Positions 8,451-15,664 of a DNA stretch of 45,091 nucleotides are shown here, piece by piece. The notes under the pieces are model-generated. The model worked only from the letters and a program-made list of their open reading frames with translations, did no database searches and was not told the origin of the DNA. The DNA is from JBBUX01 sp037445775 (GTDB taxonomy: Bacteria > Actinomycetota > Coriobacteriia > Anaerosomatales > PHET01), in contig JBBIJX010000009.1 of NCBI GenBank assembly GCA_037445775.1, positions 1-45,091 of the forward strand, read 5' to 3'. Both the position numbers and the translations under genes were made by a program. Numbering within the stretch: position 1 is the stretch's first letter; the number at the start of each line of letters is the position of its first letter.

Positions 8451-9373
8451 CGTGCGGCCTCGCGAGATGCGAGGGCGCGCACTGCGGCGCGCATTTCGGC
8501 GGGCTCGAGAACCCGCACCGCGCCGAGCCGGGCGACCACGCGGCGTGCGATCCACGCGGTACCGGCGAAGGCTATCTCGACGATGCATGAACCGTCGTCG
8601 CGCTTCTCGCGGACGACCGCACCCGGCCAGTCCCTCTCGTCGAACCTCTCTGAGGCGGCGAACTCCAGCGTGGCAAGCGGCAGGTCCTCGACCGCGAGTG
8701 CGCCGTCGGTACCGAAGGGCGGCGTGGCGCGATGCGTCGCGGGCTCGCCGGTCTGTGCCGCGCAGCGTATGCGCTCGACGCGGAAGGTCCGCCAGGCCCC
8801 CGCGTGGCGGCACCACGCGGTGGTGTACCACGCGCCGCGCTCGGCGAAGAGCGCCACGGGCTCGATCTCACGTGTCGAAGGCGCTGCGGCGTCGGGCTTG
8901 ACGTACTCGATTCTCACAGCCTCATGAGCTGACACCGCGGCGGCGAGCGTCTGGTAGACCGGCGCTTCGTGAAGCCCGCTCCGCGCGCGGATGCTGCGCT
9001 CGAGTTCGCCTGCATCGAATCCGGTTGCTGCTGCGGCTTCGAGCAGGCGACGCGTCAGCCCGTCGCCGGGACCGAAGCCGGCTACCTGCAGTGCCATAGC
9101 GAGTGCCGCGGCTTCCGAGGCGCAGAGCCGGACTGTGCCCAGCGACGCCGGAAGCTCAGACCAGACCTCGACGTAGCCGTCCTCGACGATGAGGGGCATG
9201 AGCGCGTCGGGGTCGAACGGCGGAACGCCGCAGAGCGCGAGCGTCATGAGGTCCGAGGCGAGCGTGGCCTCCGAGGTATCTAGTTCGGCCGCGAGATCTG
9301 AGATGCGCGTGCGGCTTCCCGGCGTGAGGCGCCCCAGGAGCGCCACGAGCCGGCGGGCGGTCTGGTCAGCCAT
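8438..9373 (-). CDS. WYL-domain transcriptional regulator, PafC-like
   Basis: This is a 311-residue regulator with an N-terminal winged helix-turn-helix (about 1-65, including ISDLAAELDTSEATLASDL). A middle WYL domain follows (VRIEYVKPDAA...WYTTAWCRHAGAWRTFRVERI), with a C-terminal WCX-type extension. WYL domains sense nucleic-acid ligands; PafBC in mycobacteria activates DNA-damage genes. Its start overlaps the end of the upstream WYL gene by eight bases, so the two are one unit, as pafB-pafC are. It converges on the DnaQ-DinG gene, overlapping its end by 13 bases. Confidence 0.85.
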   Translation of the reverse strand: MADQTARRLVALLGRLTPGSRTRISDLAAELDTSEATLASDLMTLALCGVPPFDPDALMPLIVEDGYVEVWSELPASLGTVRLCASEAAALAMALQVAGFGPGDGLTRRLLEAAAATGFDAGELERSIRARSGLHEAPVYQTLAAAVSAHEAVRIEYVKPDAAAPSTREIEPVALFAERGAWYTTAWCRHAGAWRTFRVERIRCAAQTGEPATHRATPPFGTDGALAVEDLPLATLEFAASERFDERDWPGAVVREKRDDGSCIVEIAFAGTAWIARRVVARLGAVRVLEPAEMRAAVRALASREAARYED

Positions 9374-10334
9374 GGGCGGCCTCCGTGTCACGCAAGCCGA
9401 CGCGCACCCTCTCCGCCACGCGTGCGGGGGCCGACACGGTGAGTCCGGGGCCGTTCTCAAGCACGAATCGGGCGAGCAGCGTCTCGGAGCGGGCGGTGAC
9501 CGCCCAGGTGACGCCGCCGTCTGCCGCACTTGTGAGCTGTCCCCGGCCGCTTGAGAGCGCGGTGATGCGCCATGACTCGCTCGCGTCGACGTCGATCTTT
9601 GCGACGAACTCGTCTTCGAGAGGCCCGTACTGGAACGGGAGGCGTGCGAACGCGGCGACGTCGAAACCCTCGGGGGGCGAGAAGTCGGGGCTCTTCGGGC
9701 GCTGCGCGTTCGGCTCGACACGCTCCATGCGTGCCGCGGCGAAAGTTCGGACCTCATCCTTTTCGACGTCGCGGCCTACGGCGTACCAGCGGCCCTCGTG
9801 GAGGAACAGCCCGTAGGGCTCGACCGTGCGCGGCCCCGAGACGCCGAGCGAATTCGTGTACTCGAAGCCGATCCGCTTCCGCGCATCCACGGCGCGCGAC
9901 ACGGCGGCGACGGTCTCGCCCTGCCGCCGCGCGTCCGCGCCGGGGATGGGGGTTCCGGCGGCCGCCGCGCGACAGCCCGCCCCGGCTACGAGTTTCGCTA
10001 GCGCCATGCGCAGGTCCGCGCCAAACGGGAAGGCGGGGTCGTCGAGTAGCGCGCTTCCCACGGCGCCGAGGACCGCCGTCTCCGGGGCAGTGAGGTCGAT
10101 CGTCGAGGCGAACGTGGCTCGCGGATCGAGCCGATAGGCGCCCTGCTCGTCGACGTCGATGACGAAGCCCATGGAGCGGAGCTCGTCCTTGTCGCGCTCG
10201 AACATACGCTGGAACGCGGCGTCGTCCTGGCCCGGAGGGTAGATGCCCGAGTCGCGGAGTGCGGTTGCGGTGCGCGGCTCACGTGCCGATGCGAGCGCGA
10301 GTGCCAGATTGACGAGACGCTCGAATGCGGCCAT
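9366..10334 (-). CDS. WYL-domain transcriptional regulator, PafB-like
   Basis: This 322-residue paralogue of the following gene starts with a helix-turn-helix (MAAFERLVNLALALASAREPRT...) and the segment FQRMFERDKDELRSMGF typical of WYL regulators. The WYL core is IGFEYTNSLGVSGPRTVEPYGLF and WYAVGRDVEKDEVRTFAAARM. The frame runs further upstream, but the ATG at 10334 has AAGGAG about seven bases before it and marks the homology start. The tandem, overlapping arrangement with the PafC-like gene suggests they act together as a heterodimer, by analogy with mycobacterial PafBC. Confidence 0.85.
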   Translation of the reverse strand: MAAFERLVNLALALASAREPRTATALRDSGIYPPGQDDAAFQRMFERDKDELRSMGFVIDVDEQGAYRLDPRATFASTIDLTAPETAVLGAVGSALLDDPAFPFGADLRMALAKLVAGAGCRAAAAGTPIPGADARRQGETVAAVSRAVDARKRIGFEYTNSLGVSGPRTVEPYGLFLHEGRWYAVGRDVEKDEVRTFAAARMERVEPNAQRPKSPDFSPPEGFDVAAFARLPFQYGPLEDEFVAKIDVDASESWRITALSSGRGQLTSAADGGVTWAVTARSETLLARFVLENGPGLTVSAPARVAERVRVGLRDTEAAHG

Positions 10335-10722
10335 CGGGACTCCTTCACTGCCGCAGAACGCCGACAGGCACGAATTGTGGACCAGCACGGTCGCGGTGGA
10401 CCCGCGCATGCCGATTCTAGCGGCTCGCAGTCTGAGAATCGTCCCGGAACGCGAAACGAGGCGCGTGGGGGGCGCGCCTCGTTCAGTATTCGAGCGGGCG
10501 GGCCCCGCCTCTGAGGGGGGGAAAGAGAAGACGGGTCGCCCAGCTCGAAGATGTGATAGCAACGTCCGTGCCGAAATGCGCGACAGCGGCACGACCCGCT
10601 GATGGATCTGAGATGCGCCGGTGACGAACGCTTTGCGCCGACGCGGTGCCTTGCGGTACAACGGATGTGCGGCGGGCGCTTACGGGACGCGGGTGCGACG
10701 GTGCGAGCGAGGGGTGATCTGC
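10335..10722. other. 388-base divergent intergenic region
   Basis: This region lies between the PafB-like gene (leftward) and the gene at 10723 (rightward). It contains the 11-bp hairpin at 10455-10483, a G-rich run near 10514-10520, and a weaker inverted repeat CGTGCCG/CGGCACG around 10566-10595. I found no convincing gene or known riboswitch in it. Confidence 0.5.
10455..10483. repeat. Perfect 11-bp inverted repeat in a divergent spacer
   Basis: AACGAGGCGCG (10455-10465) and CGCGCCTCGTT (10473-10483) form a perfect stem with a seven-base G-rich loop. It looks like a terminator hairpin without a strong T tract, yet no gene ends here. It may cap a short unannotated transcript or act in the 5' leader of either flanking gene. 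Confidence 0.55.
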
Positions 10723-11649
10723 GTGGCCGATCTTGGTGAATCGTCGCCGGACCCCGCCTTGCCGCGCCGGGGCCGTGCCGCGCTTATGGTGCTGCTCGCC
10801 GTCGCGATCGGTGTAGCGGCCGTCGTGGGGTGGCGCGTGATTCAGGAGCGCCGTGCCGCGGTCTCGGAGCTTGCGCGTGCGACGTCTGAGCTCGAGAAGG
10901 TCGACGTCGTCGTGGCCGACATCGACGCCGCGGTGAGTGCACCGCTCCGGAGCGGACTTGAGACGCGCGCGGCGGACGCGCAGAGTCGTGTCTCTGAAGC
11001 CGTCCGCGGCCTTAGCTCCGTGATCTCCGCCGCCGAGCGCGTGTCAACTAGACTCGATCCCGAGAGGCAGGAGCGCGCCCGGCTCGTCGGGGAGGCTGCG
11101 CGCGCCCGCATGGAGATGCTCGACGCGGCGCCGGTCGTGCTTGCGGCGTCGATCCAGGCGCTCAAGGCGATGCCGACTGCGGAGTCCGCATGGGCTCGGG
11201 TGGTCAAGGCCGACGAGATCTCAAGGCGGGCGGTGCGCTCCTACAACAAGCACACGCGTGCGGGCGTCCGTGAATCCAAGCGCCTGAACACACAGGCCGC
11301 CGGCGAGCTTTCGGATGCCCGTGCCGGGCTGGTGCGCGCCGCCAATCTGCTTCCGGAGGCCAAACTTGCGCCGTTCGTCTCCTACGTCGATGCGCGCATC
11401 GCGCTGAACAAGTTGTCTCAGCGCTCTGACGCCGCGTGGCTCGACGGTCGTCTCGCAGATGCGAACGCTGCGATTCGTGAATACAACGACAAAGACAAGC
11501 GCGCGGTCGAGCAGGCGAAGGCGTTGCGCTCGACCCCGGTAGACGCGATCGGCGAAGCGCATCGTGAAGCGGTCAAGGAGGCGCTCGCGGACTACAACGC
11601 GGCCAGGGCGCGCGCCACTGCTGCCGATGCGAAGCTTCGGGTGCAGTAG
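10723..11649 (+). CDS. Single-pass membrane protein with long helical exterior domain, unknown
   Basis: I do not recognise this 308-residue protein. A short N-terminus is followed by one membrane helix (about residues 20-38, ALMVLLAVAIGVAAVVGW). The rest is about 260 residues of Ala/Arg/Glu/Lys-rich helical sequence with heptad-like spacing and no Cys or Trp cluster. That suggests an extended coiled-coil or helical-bundle domain outside the membrane. The frame opens at 10621, but GTG at 10723 is preferred: GAGGGGTGA lies six bases upstream and the membrane helix follows at once. It may be an envelope sensor or spacer protein; no function can be assigned. Confidence 0.65.
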   Translation: MADLGESSPDPALPRRGRAALMVLLAVAIGVAAVVGWRVIQERRAAVSELARATSELEKVDVVVADIDAAVSAPLRSGLETRAADAQSRVSEAVRGLSSVISAAERVSTRLDPERQERARLVGEAARARMEMLDAAPVVLAASIQALKAMPTAESAWARVVKADEISRRAVRSYNKHTRAGVRESKRLNTQAAGELSDARAGLVRAANLLPEAKLAPFVSYVDARIALNKLSQRSDAAWLDGRLADANAAIREYNDKDKRAVEQAKALRSTPVDAIGEAHREAVKEALADYNAARARATAADAKLRVQ

Positions 11650-11694
11650 CTGGCCCTCGCGGACGGGAGCGCGCGCGTCGGTCCACCCGCCCGG

Positions 11695-12411
11695 CTACTC
11701 CTCGCGGTACCCGCTACCCAACGTGGCGAGCGCACGCACGTCGAGCACGGTGACGGTCGCCCCGTGTACCTCGACGATGCCGTCGTCCTTGAGTTTCGCG
11801 AACGCGCGCGAGAGCGTCTCAGGGACGGTCCCTAGCGCGAGCGCGAGCTCGCCCTTCCTCATGCCGAGGGCGACGTCCAGACCGCGCGGGGTGGGCGTGC
11901 CGGACTGCAGCGAGCGCTGGAAGATGTAGCGTGCGAGCCTGGCCGGCACGTCGAGGGCAAGCGTGTGGATGACGCTCGTGAAGTTCACGACGCGACCGGC
12001 GAGATCCGCGATGAGCGTGCGCGCCACGCCCGGCTCGCGTTCGAGGAGTTCGAAGAGGGCTGACGCGGGCAGCTGCGCAACGGTCGCGGGGGTGGCCGAT
12101 TCGACGTGCGCGGGATAGCGTGTTCCGGCCAGAGCGGCGACCGCGGCGATCGGGTCTCCCGCCTCCATGGTCTCGAACGTGATCTGCTTGCCGTCCGCCC
12201 CCAGGTAGAACGCGCGTGCCTTGCCCGCGACGACGAGACCCAGCTCGCGGGCGGGGTCGCCTTCGGTCGCGAGTGTCGTGCCGCGCGCCACCTCGCGCAC
12301 TCGCGCCGAGGAGGCGAGCTCTCTGACCGCGTCGTCGCTCGCCGTGCGCCAGAGCCGGCATGCGCGAAACGCTTGCCATACGTCGTTGCGCATGTTCCGC
12401 TGCTCGACCAC
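11695..12411 (-). CDS. CRP/FNR-family transcriptional regulator of the hcp locus
   Basis: This 238-residue protein has a cyclic-nucleotide-binding-like beta-roll (about 20-120, ending in the long dimer helix region). A C-terminal winged helix-turn-helix contains MRKGELALALGTVPETLSRAFAKLKDDGIV, with the recognition helix PETLSRAF. The N-terminal Cys cluster of oxygen-sensing FNR is absent; only Cys18 is seen, so the ligand is probably not a 4Fe-4S cluster. Its place beside hcp and a YgbA-like gene fits the HcpR/DNR class of nitrosative-stress regulators. GTG at 12411 is preceded by GGGAGG. A palindrome of the FNR type lies 51 bases upstream. Confidence 0.88.
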   Translation of the reverse strand: MVEQRNMRNDVWQAFRACRLWRTASDDAVRELASSARVREVARGTTLATEGDPARELGLVVAGKARAFYLGADGKQITFETMEAGDPIAAVAALAGTRYPAHVESATPATVAQLPASALFELLEREPGVARTLIADLAGRVVNFTSVIHTLALDVPARLARYIFQRSLQSGTPTPRGLDVALGMRKGELALALGTVPETLSRAFAKLKDDGIVEVHGATVTVLDVRALATLGSGYREE

Positions 12412-12461
12412 TGAGCCTCCCGCTGAATCCCTTACCGGTTCGGTGAAGATTCCTTCCGCAC

Positions 12462-12475
12462 TTGACGCTAGTCAA
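12462..12475. promoter_or_regulatory. FNR/DNR-type operator TTGAC-N4-GTCAA
   Basis: A perfect palindrome, TTGAC-GCTA-GTCAA, sits between the divergent regulator gene and the ygbA-hcp operon. Its centre is about 42 bases before the start predicted from TAGCGT at 12499-12504, the class II activator position of FNR-family proteins. The nearby CRP/FNR protein is the obvious candidate to bind it and may also control itself. Confidence 0.7.
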
Positions 12476-12552
12476 AGAAGCGTGCGTGGGTACGAGGGTA
12501 GCGTAGCAGTCGCGGCGGGCAGCGGCTCGTCGCCAAGACGGGAGCAGCGGGC

Positions 12553-13005
12553 ATGAACGAGAGGTTCGCCGAGCGGATGCGGGACGGGAAGGTGGCCCAC
12601 GACACCCGCGTCGTGGCCGACTTCATCCGCATCTACTGTGATGCGCACCATCGCTACCACGATCGCCGAACAATCGCGACGGACGCGGCATCGCTCGGTG
12701 TCTACCGCGCCAAACGGCCCGCGCTGTGCGCGGAGTGTGAGGCTCACCTCGCCTACGCGGAGAAGCGCCGCGCGTTCTGCCGGCAGGACCCCAAGCCGTT
12801 CTGCGCGCACTGTGACACGCGGTGCTACCGGACCGAGGAACTCGAGTGGCAGGCGCAGATGATGCGTTTCTCCGGCCCGCGCTCGTGGTACCAGGGACAC
12901 TTGGTCGACGGCGTTCGCCACGCGATTGAAGGGCGCACGTACAAGAAGGAGATGGCTCGTCGCGCGAAGCGTGCGACGGCCTCGACGGGAGAGGAACCGC
13001 GATGA
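12553..13005 (+). CDS. ygbA: YgbA-like nitrous-oxide-stimulated promoter family protein
   Basis: This 150-residue cytoplasmic protein matches the YgbA_NO family, named for a nitric-oxide-induced E. coli gene. The recognisable pattern is RVVADFIRIYCDAHH, then CAECEAHLAYAEKRRAFC, then KPFCAHCDTRCY and MMRFSGPRSWYQGH. The Cys and His residues suggest a metal or iron-sulfur site. The family has been linked to recovery from nitrosative stress; the biochemical activity is not established. GGGAG lies upstream of the ATG. Its end overlaps the ferredoxin gene by four bases (ATGA), and it is the first gene of the hcp operon. Confidence 0.85.
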   Translation: MNERFAERMRDGKVAHDTRVVADFIRIYCDAHHRYHDRRTIATDAASLGVYRAKRPALCAECEAHLAYAEKRRAFCRQDPKPFCAHCDTRCYRTEELEWQAQMMRFSGPRSWYQGHLVDGVRHAIEGRTYKKEMARRAKRATASTGEEPR

Positions 13006-13388
13006 CCAACACCGTGACTCGACAGATAGTCCGTATCGATGAGGAGCTCTGTAACGGCTGCGGCGCGTGCGTGAGCCCTTGCGCCGAAGGAGCGATCGTC
13101 ATCATCGACGGCAAGGCGAAGGTCGTGCGCGACGAGTTGTGCGACGGGGCCGGGTTCTGCCTGGGTGTCTGTCCCAGCGGCGCACTCACGCTCGAGTACC
13201 GTGAGGCGGTCCCGTTCGACCACGATGCTGCCGCACCCATCATCGAGGCCAAGAAGTCGAACTACATCGCGCAGCACTGCTTCAACTGCGGCACCTCCGA
13301 GAACGACCGTCCGCTGCTGCCCGTCCGCACCAAGGGCGATAGCACGTGGGTATGCACGCGCTGCTTGCCCGCTCTGATTCACGGGTAG
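13002..13388 (+). CDS. Hcp-associated ferredoxin with Cys-rich C-terminus
   Basis: This 128-residue iron-sulfur protein is likely to deliver electrons to the hybrid cluster protein encoded next. The first cluster motif is complete (CNGCGACVSPC, residues 17-27). The second reads CDGAGFCLGVCP, where the usual second Cys is absent, leaving three cysteines. A C-terminal stretch adds CFNCG and CTRCLP, a zinc-ribbon-like or extra cluster site. Similar three-Cys ferredoxins are found beside hcp in anaerobes, to my recollection. It overlaps ygbA by four bases and lies 70 bases before hcp. Confidence 0.85.
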   Translation: MTNTVTRQIVRIDEELCNGCGACVSPCAEGAIVIIDGKAKVVRDELCDGAGFCLGVCPSGALTLEYREAVPFDHDAAAPIIEAKKSNYIAQHCFNCGTSENDRPLLPVRTKGDSTWVCTRCLPALIHG

Positions 13389-13458
13389 CGCACCCGCCGC
13401 GCGGCGCCCTGCGCCCTAGGCACGACGGAACGGCTGACCTCGACGTGAAAGGAACCTC

Positions 13459-15105
13459 ATGACCACGCAACTCACCGAGATGTTCTGCAACCAGTGCGAG
13501 CAGGCCGCGCATGGGACCGGCTGCACGAAAGCCGGCGCCTGCGGCAAGAGCCCCGACGTCGCGGCACTCCAGGACCTGCTCGTTCATGCGCTGCGCTCGC
13601 TCGCCGGCATCGTGGTGCGAGCGCCGGAAGGGACCGACCTCACCGCAGAGAGCCGGTTCGTCGAGGACGCGCTGTTCACCACGCTCACGAACGTCGACTT
13701 CGACGCCGAGACCGTCGCGGCGAAGGTCGATGAGGCGCTCGCATTGCGCGACGAGCTGGCGACGCGGCTGGGCATGCTGACGTCGGTACAGCTCATCGAC
13801 TCAGCTGCCGGACGCGACCTGATCGGCAAGATCCAGCTCGGCGCCGAGTTCGGCAGCCCGTGGGACACGACGCGCGACGCCGACGTTCAGTCGCTGCAGG
13901 AGGTCGCGCTCTACGGCATGAAGGGCGTCGCAGCCTACGCCCATCACGCCCGCACCTTGGGCCGCACCGACCCGGAGATCGACGCGTACCTCTTCCGGAC
14001 TCTCGTCTCGCTGGGAGACACGGCGCTCGGGCTGGAGGAGTGGGTGGGCATCGCGCTCGAGTGCGGTGAGGTCAACCTGCGCACGATGGAGATCCTCGAC
14101 GCGGCAAACACCGGTGCGTTCGGCCAGCCCGAGCCCACGCAGGTCACGCTTGGCCAGCGCCCGGGCAAGGCGATCCTCGTCTCCGGGCACGACCTCGCGG
14201 ACCTCAGGGCGCTGCTCGAGCAGACCGCCGGGACCGGCGTCGACGTCTACACACACGGCGAGATGCTGCCGGCCCATGCGTATCCGGAGCTCAAGAAGTT
14301 CGACAATCTCGTGGGCCACTTCGGGACCGCGTGGCAGAACCAGCACAAGGAGTTCGCAGAGTTCCCCGGCGCGATCCTGCTCACCACGAACTGCCTTATG
14401 CCCCCAAAGCCCGGGTACAAGGACCGCCTCTTCACAGCGAACGTTGTGCAGTTCCCTGGCGTGCCGCACGTGCACCGCGACGACTTCTCCGCAGTCGTCG
14501 ATGCCGCGCAGTCCGCTGCCGGCTTCGAGCGTGAGACCACGGCTGGAGAGGTGATGGCAGGCTTCGGTCACAACACGATCCTTTCGGTCGCCCCTGCCGT
14601 TATCGAGGCCGTGAACTCTGGCGCCATTCGCCACTTCTTTCTGGTCGGCGGCTGTGACGGTGCGCGCCCTGGCCGCAACTACTACACAGAGTTCGTCGAG
14701 GAGACACCCAGCGACACCGTCGTTCTCACGCTCGCGTGCGGCAAGTTCCGCTTCTTCGAAAAGCAGCTGGGCACGATCGGCGGGCTGCCGCGTCTGATGG
14801 ACGTGGGGCAGTGCAACGACGCCTACTCCGCCATCAAGGTCGCAGCCGCGCTCGCCGACGCGTTCGAGTGCGGCGTGAACGACCTGCCGCTGTCGCTCGT
14901 GCTTTCGTGGTACGAGCAGAAAGCTGTAGCGATCCTGCTATCGCTGCTGCACTTGGGCATCACCGGCATCCGGCTCGGCCCGACGCTTCCGGCCTTCATC
15001 ACGCCGAACGTGCTCTCCGTGCTCGTCGAGAACTTCGCGATCAAGCCTATCGCCGCGAGCCCTCGCGAGGACCTCGTCGCGATCCTCGGAAACCAGGAGG
15101 CGTAG
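13459..15105 (+). CDS. hcp: Hydroxylamine reductase / hybrid cluster protein
   Basis: This 548-residue cytoplasmic protein carries a 4Fe-4S and a hybrid 4Fe-2S-2O cluster. It acts as a nitric oxide reductase in vivo and reduces hydroxylamine in vitro. The N-terminal cysteines 10, 13, 22 and 28 have the CX2CX8CX5C spacing of class I (strict-anaerobe) Hcp, unlike the E. coli spacing. Hybrid-cluster ligand regions are visible as GHDLADL, TTNCLMPP, VGGCDGARPGRNYYTEF, LACGKFRF and DVGQCNDAYSA. GAAAGGAAC precedes the ATG. It belongs to the operon with ygbA, the ferredoxin and the CxxCH protein, all downstream of the FNR-type box. Confidence 0.96.
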   Translation: MTTQLTEMFCNQCEQAAHGTGCTKAGACGKSPDVAALQDLLVHALRSLAGIVVRAPEGTDLTAESRFVEDALFTTLTNVDFDAETVAAKVDEALALRDELATRLGMLTSVQLIDSAAGRDLIGKIQLGAEFGSPWDTTRDADVQSLQEVALYGMKGVAAYAHHARTLGRTDPEIDAYLFRTLVSLGDTALGLEEWVGIALECGEVNLRTMEILDAANTGAFGQPEPTQVTLGQRPGKAILVSGHDLADLRALLEQTAGTGVDVYTHGEMLPAHAYPELKKFDNLVGHFGTAWQNQHKEFAEFPGAILLTTNCLMPPKPGYKDRLFTANVVQFPGVPHVHRDDFSAVVDAAQSAAGFERETTAGEVMAGFGHNTILSVAPAVIEAVNSGAIRHFFLVGGCDGARPGRNYYTEFVEETPSDTVVLTLACGKFRFFEKQLGTIGGLPRLMDVGQCNDAYSAIKVAAALADAFECGVNDLPLSLVLSWYEQKAVAILLSLLHLGITGIRLGPTLPAFITPNVLSVLVENFAIKPIAASPREDLVAILGNQEA

Positions 15106-15111
15106 GTCACC

Positions 15112-15483
15112 ATGAAGCGCCGCACTTTCATCGTGCTGGCGGCGGTAGTCGCGCTGGTGCTTGCGTCGGGCGTGTTCTGGGCGTTCGGCACGCCGCAGGC
15201 GCCGAACCCGCCGACGTCCGTGACCGGTTCGGGCAGCCCGCCTGTGGAAGCGGCTCCCCCCGACGTGGGCGTGCCGGCCTCCGGCGCGCCGGGCGGGATG
15301 GGCATGCCCTCGATGGGCGGTGGAGACCCCGCCGCCCGGGGCAAGGAGGCTCCGCCCGCCGACCCGGATTCGCCACTCGCGATCGAGATCCCCGGATGCG
15401 TCTGCCACAGCGACGACCCGAAGATCGTCGAGGAGCATGCGAGCTACCGCATGAACCAGTGCTTCGGATGCCACTCGCGTTGA
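15112..15483 (+). CDS. Membrane-anchored protein with one CxxCH heme motif
   Basis: This 123-residue protein has an N-terminal membrane helix (about 5-24) followed by a Pro/Gly/Ala-rich flexible linker. The last 30 residues contain CVCHSDD and then MNQCFGCHSR at the very end. CFGCH is a standard c-type heme attachment site; CVCH is one residue too short for one. It is therefore probably a small extracytoplasmic monoheme cytochrome or redox tether. It starts six bases after hcp, so a link to NO detoxification or its electron supply is plausible. Heme attachment would need the assembly genes near 17.5-19.2 kb or others. Confidence 0.7.
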   Translation: MKRRTFIVLAAVVALVLASGVFWAFGTPQAPNPPTSVTGSGSPPVEAAPPDVGVPASGAPGGMGMPSMGGGDPAARGKEAPPADPDSPLAIEIPGCVCHSDDPKIVEEHASYRMNQCFGCHSR

Positions 15484-15664
15484 GCCGGTAGCGGCCGACT
15501 GGAAGGAGGATGGTGCGGATCATACGATGACGATGACGCTCCCCGTGTCCGCGGCTACCGAACCCCCGCGACGATTGCGGTGCGGTGATGCGCCTGGCTG
15601 TGCGCTACGATAGGGACGGCACGCGGCGAATGGGTGCATGAACGCGCCTCGGACGGAGGAAGTG

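Noticed and set aside
10530..10620. Possible riboswitch in front of the gene at 10723
   Set aside because: Inverted repeats are present, but conserved cores of cyclic-di-GMP, TPP, cobalamin, glycine and ydaO-type riboswitches are not seen.
15526..15612. 28-codon frame after the CxxCH gene
   Set aside because: The GGAGG site is too far from its ATG, the product is low-complexity, and no context supports it.
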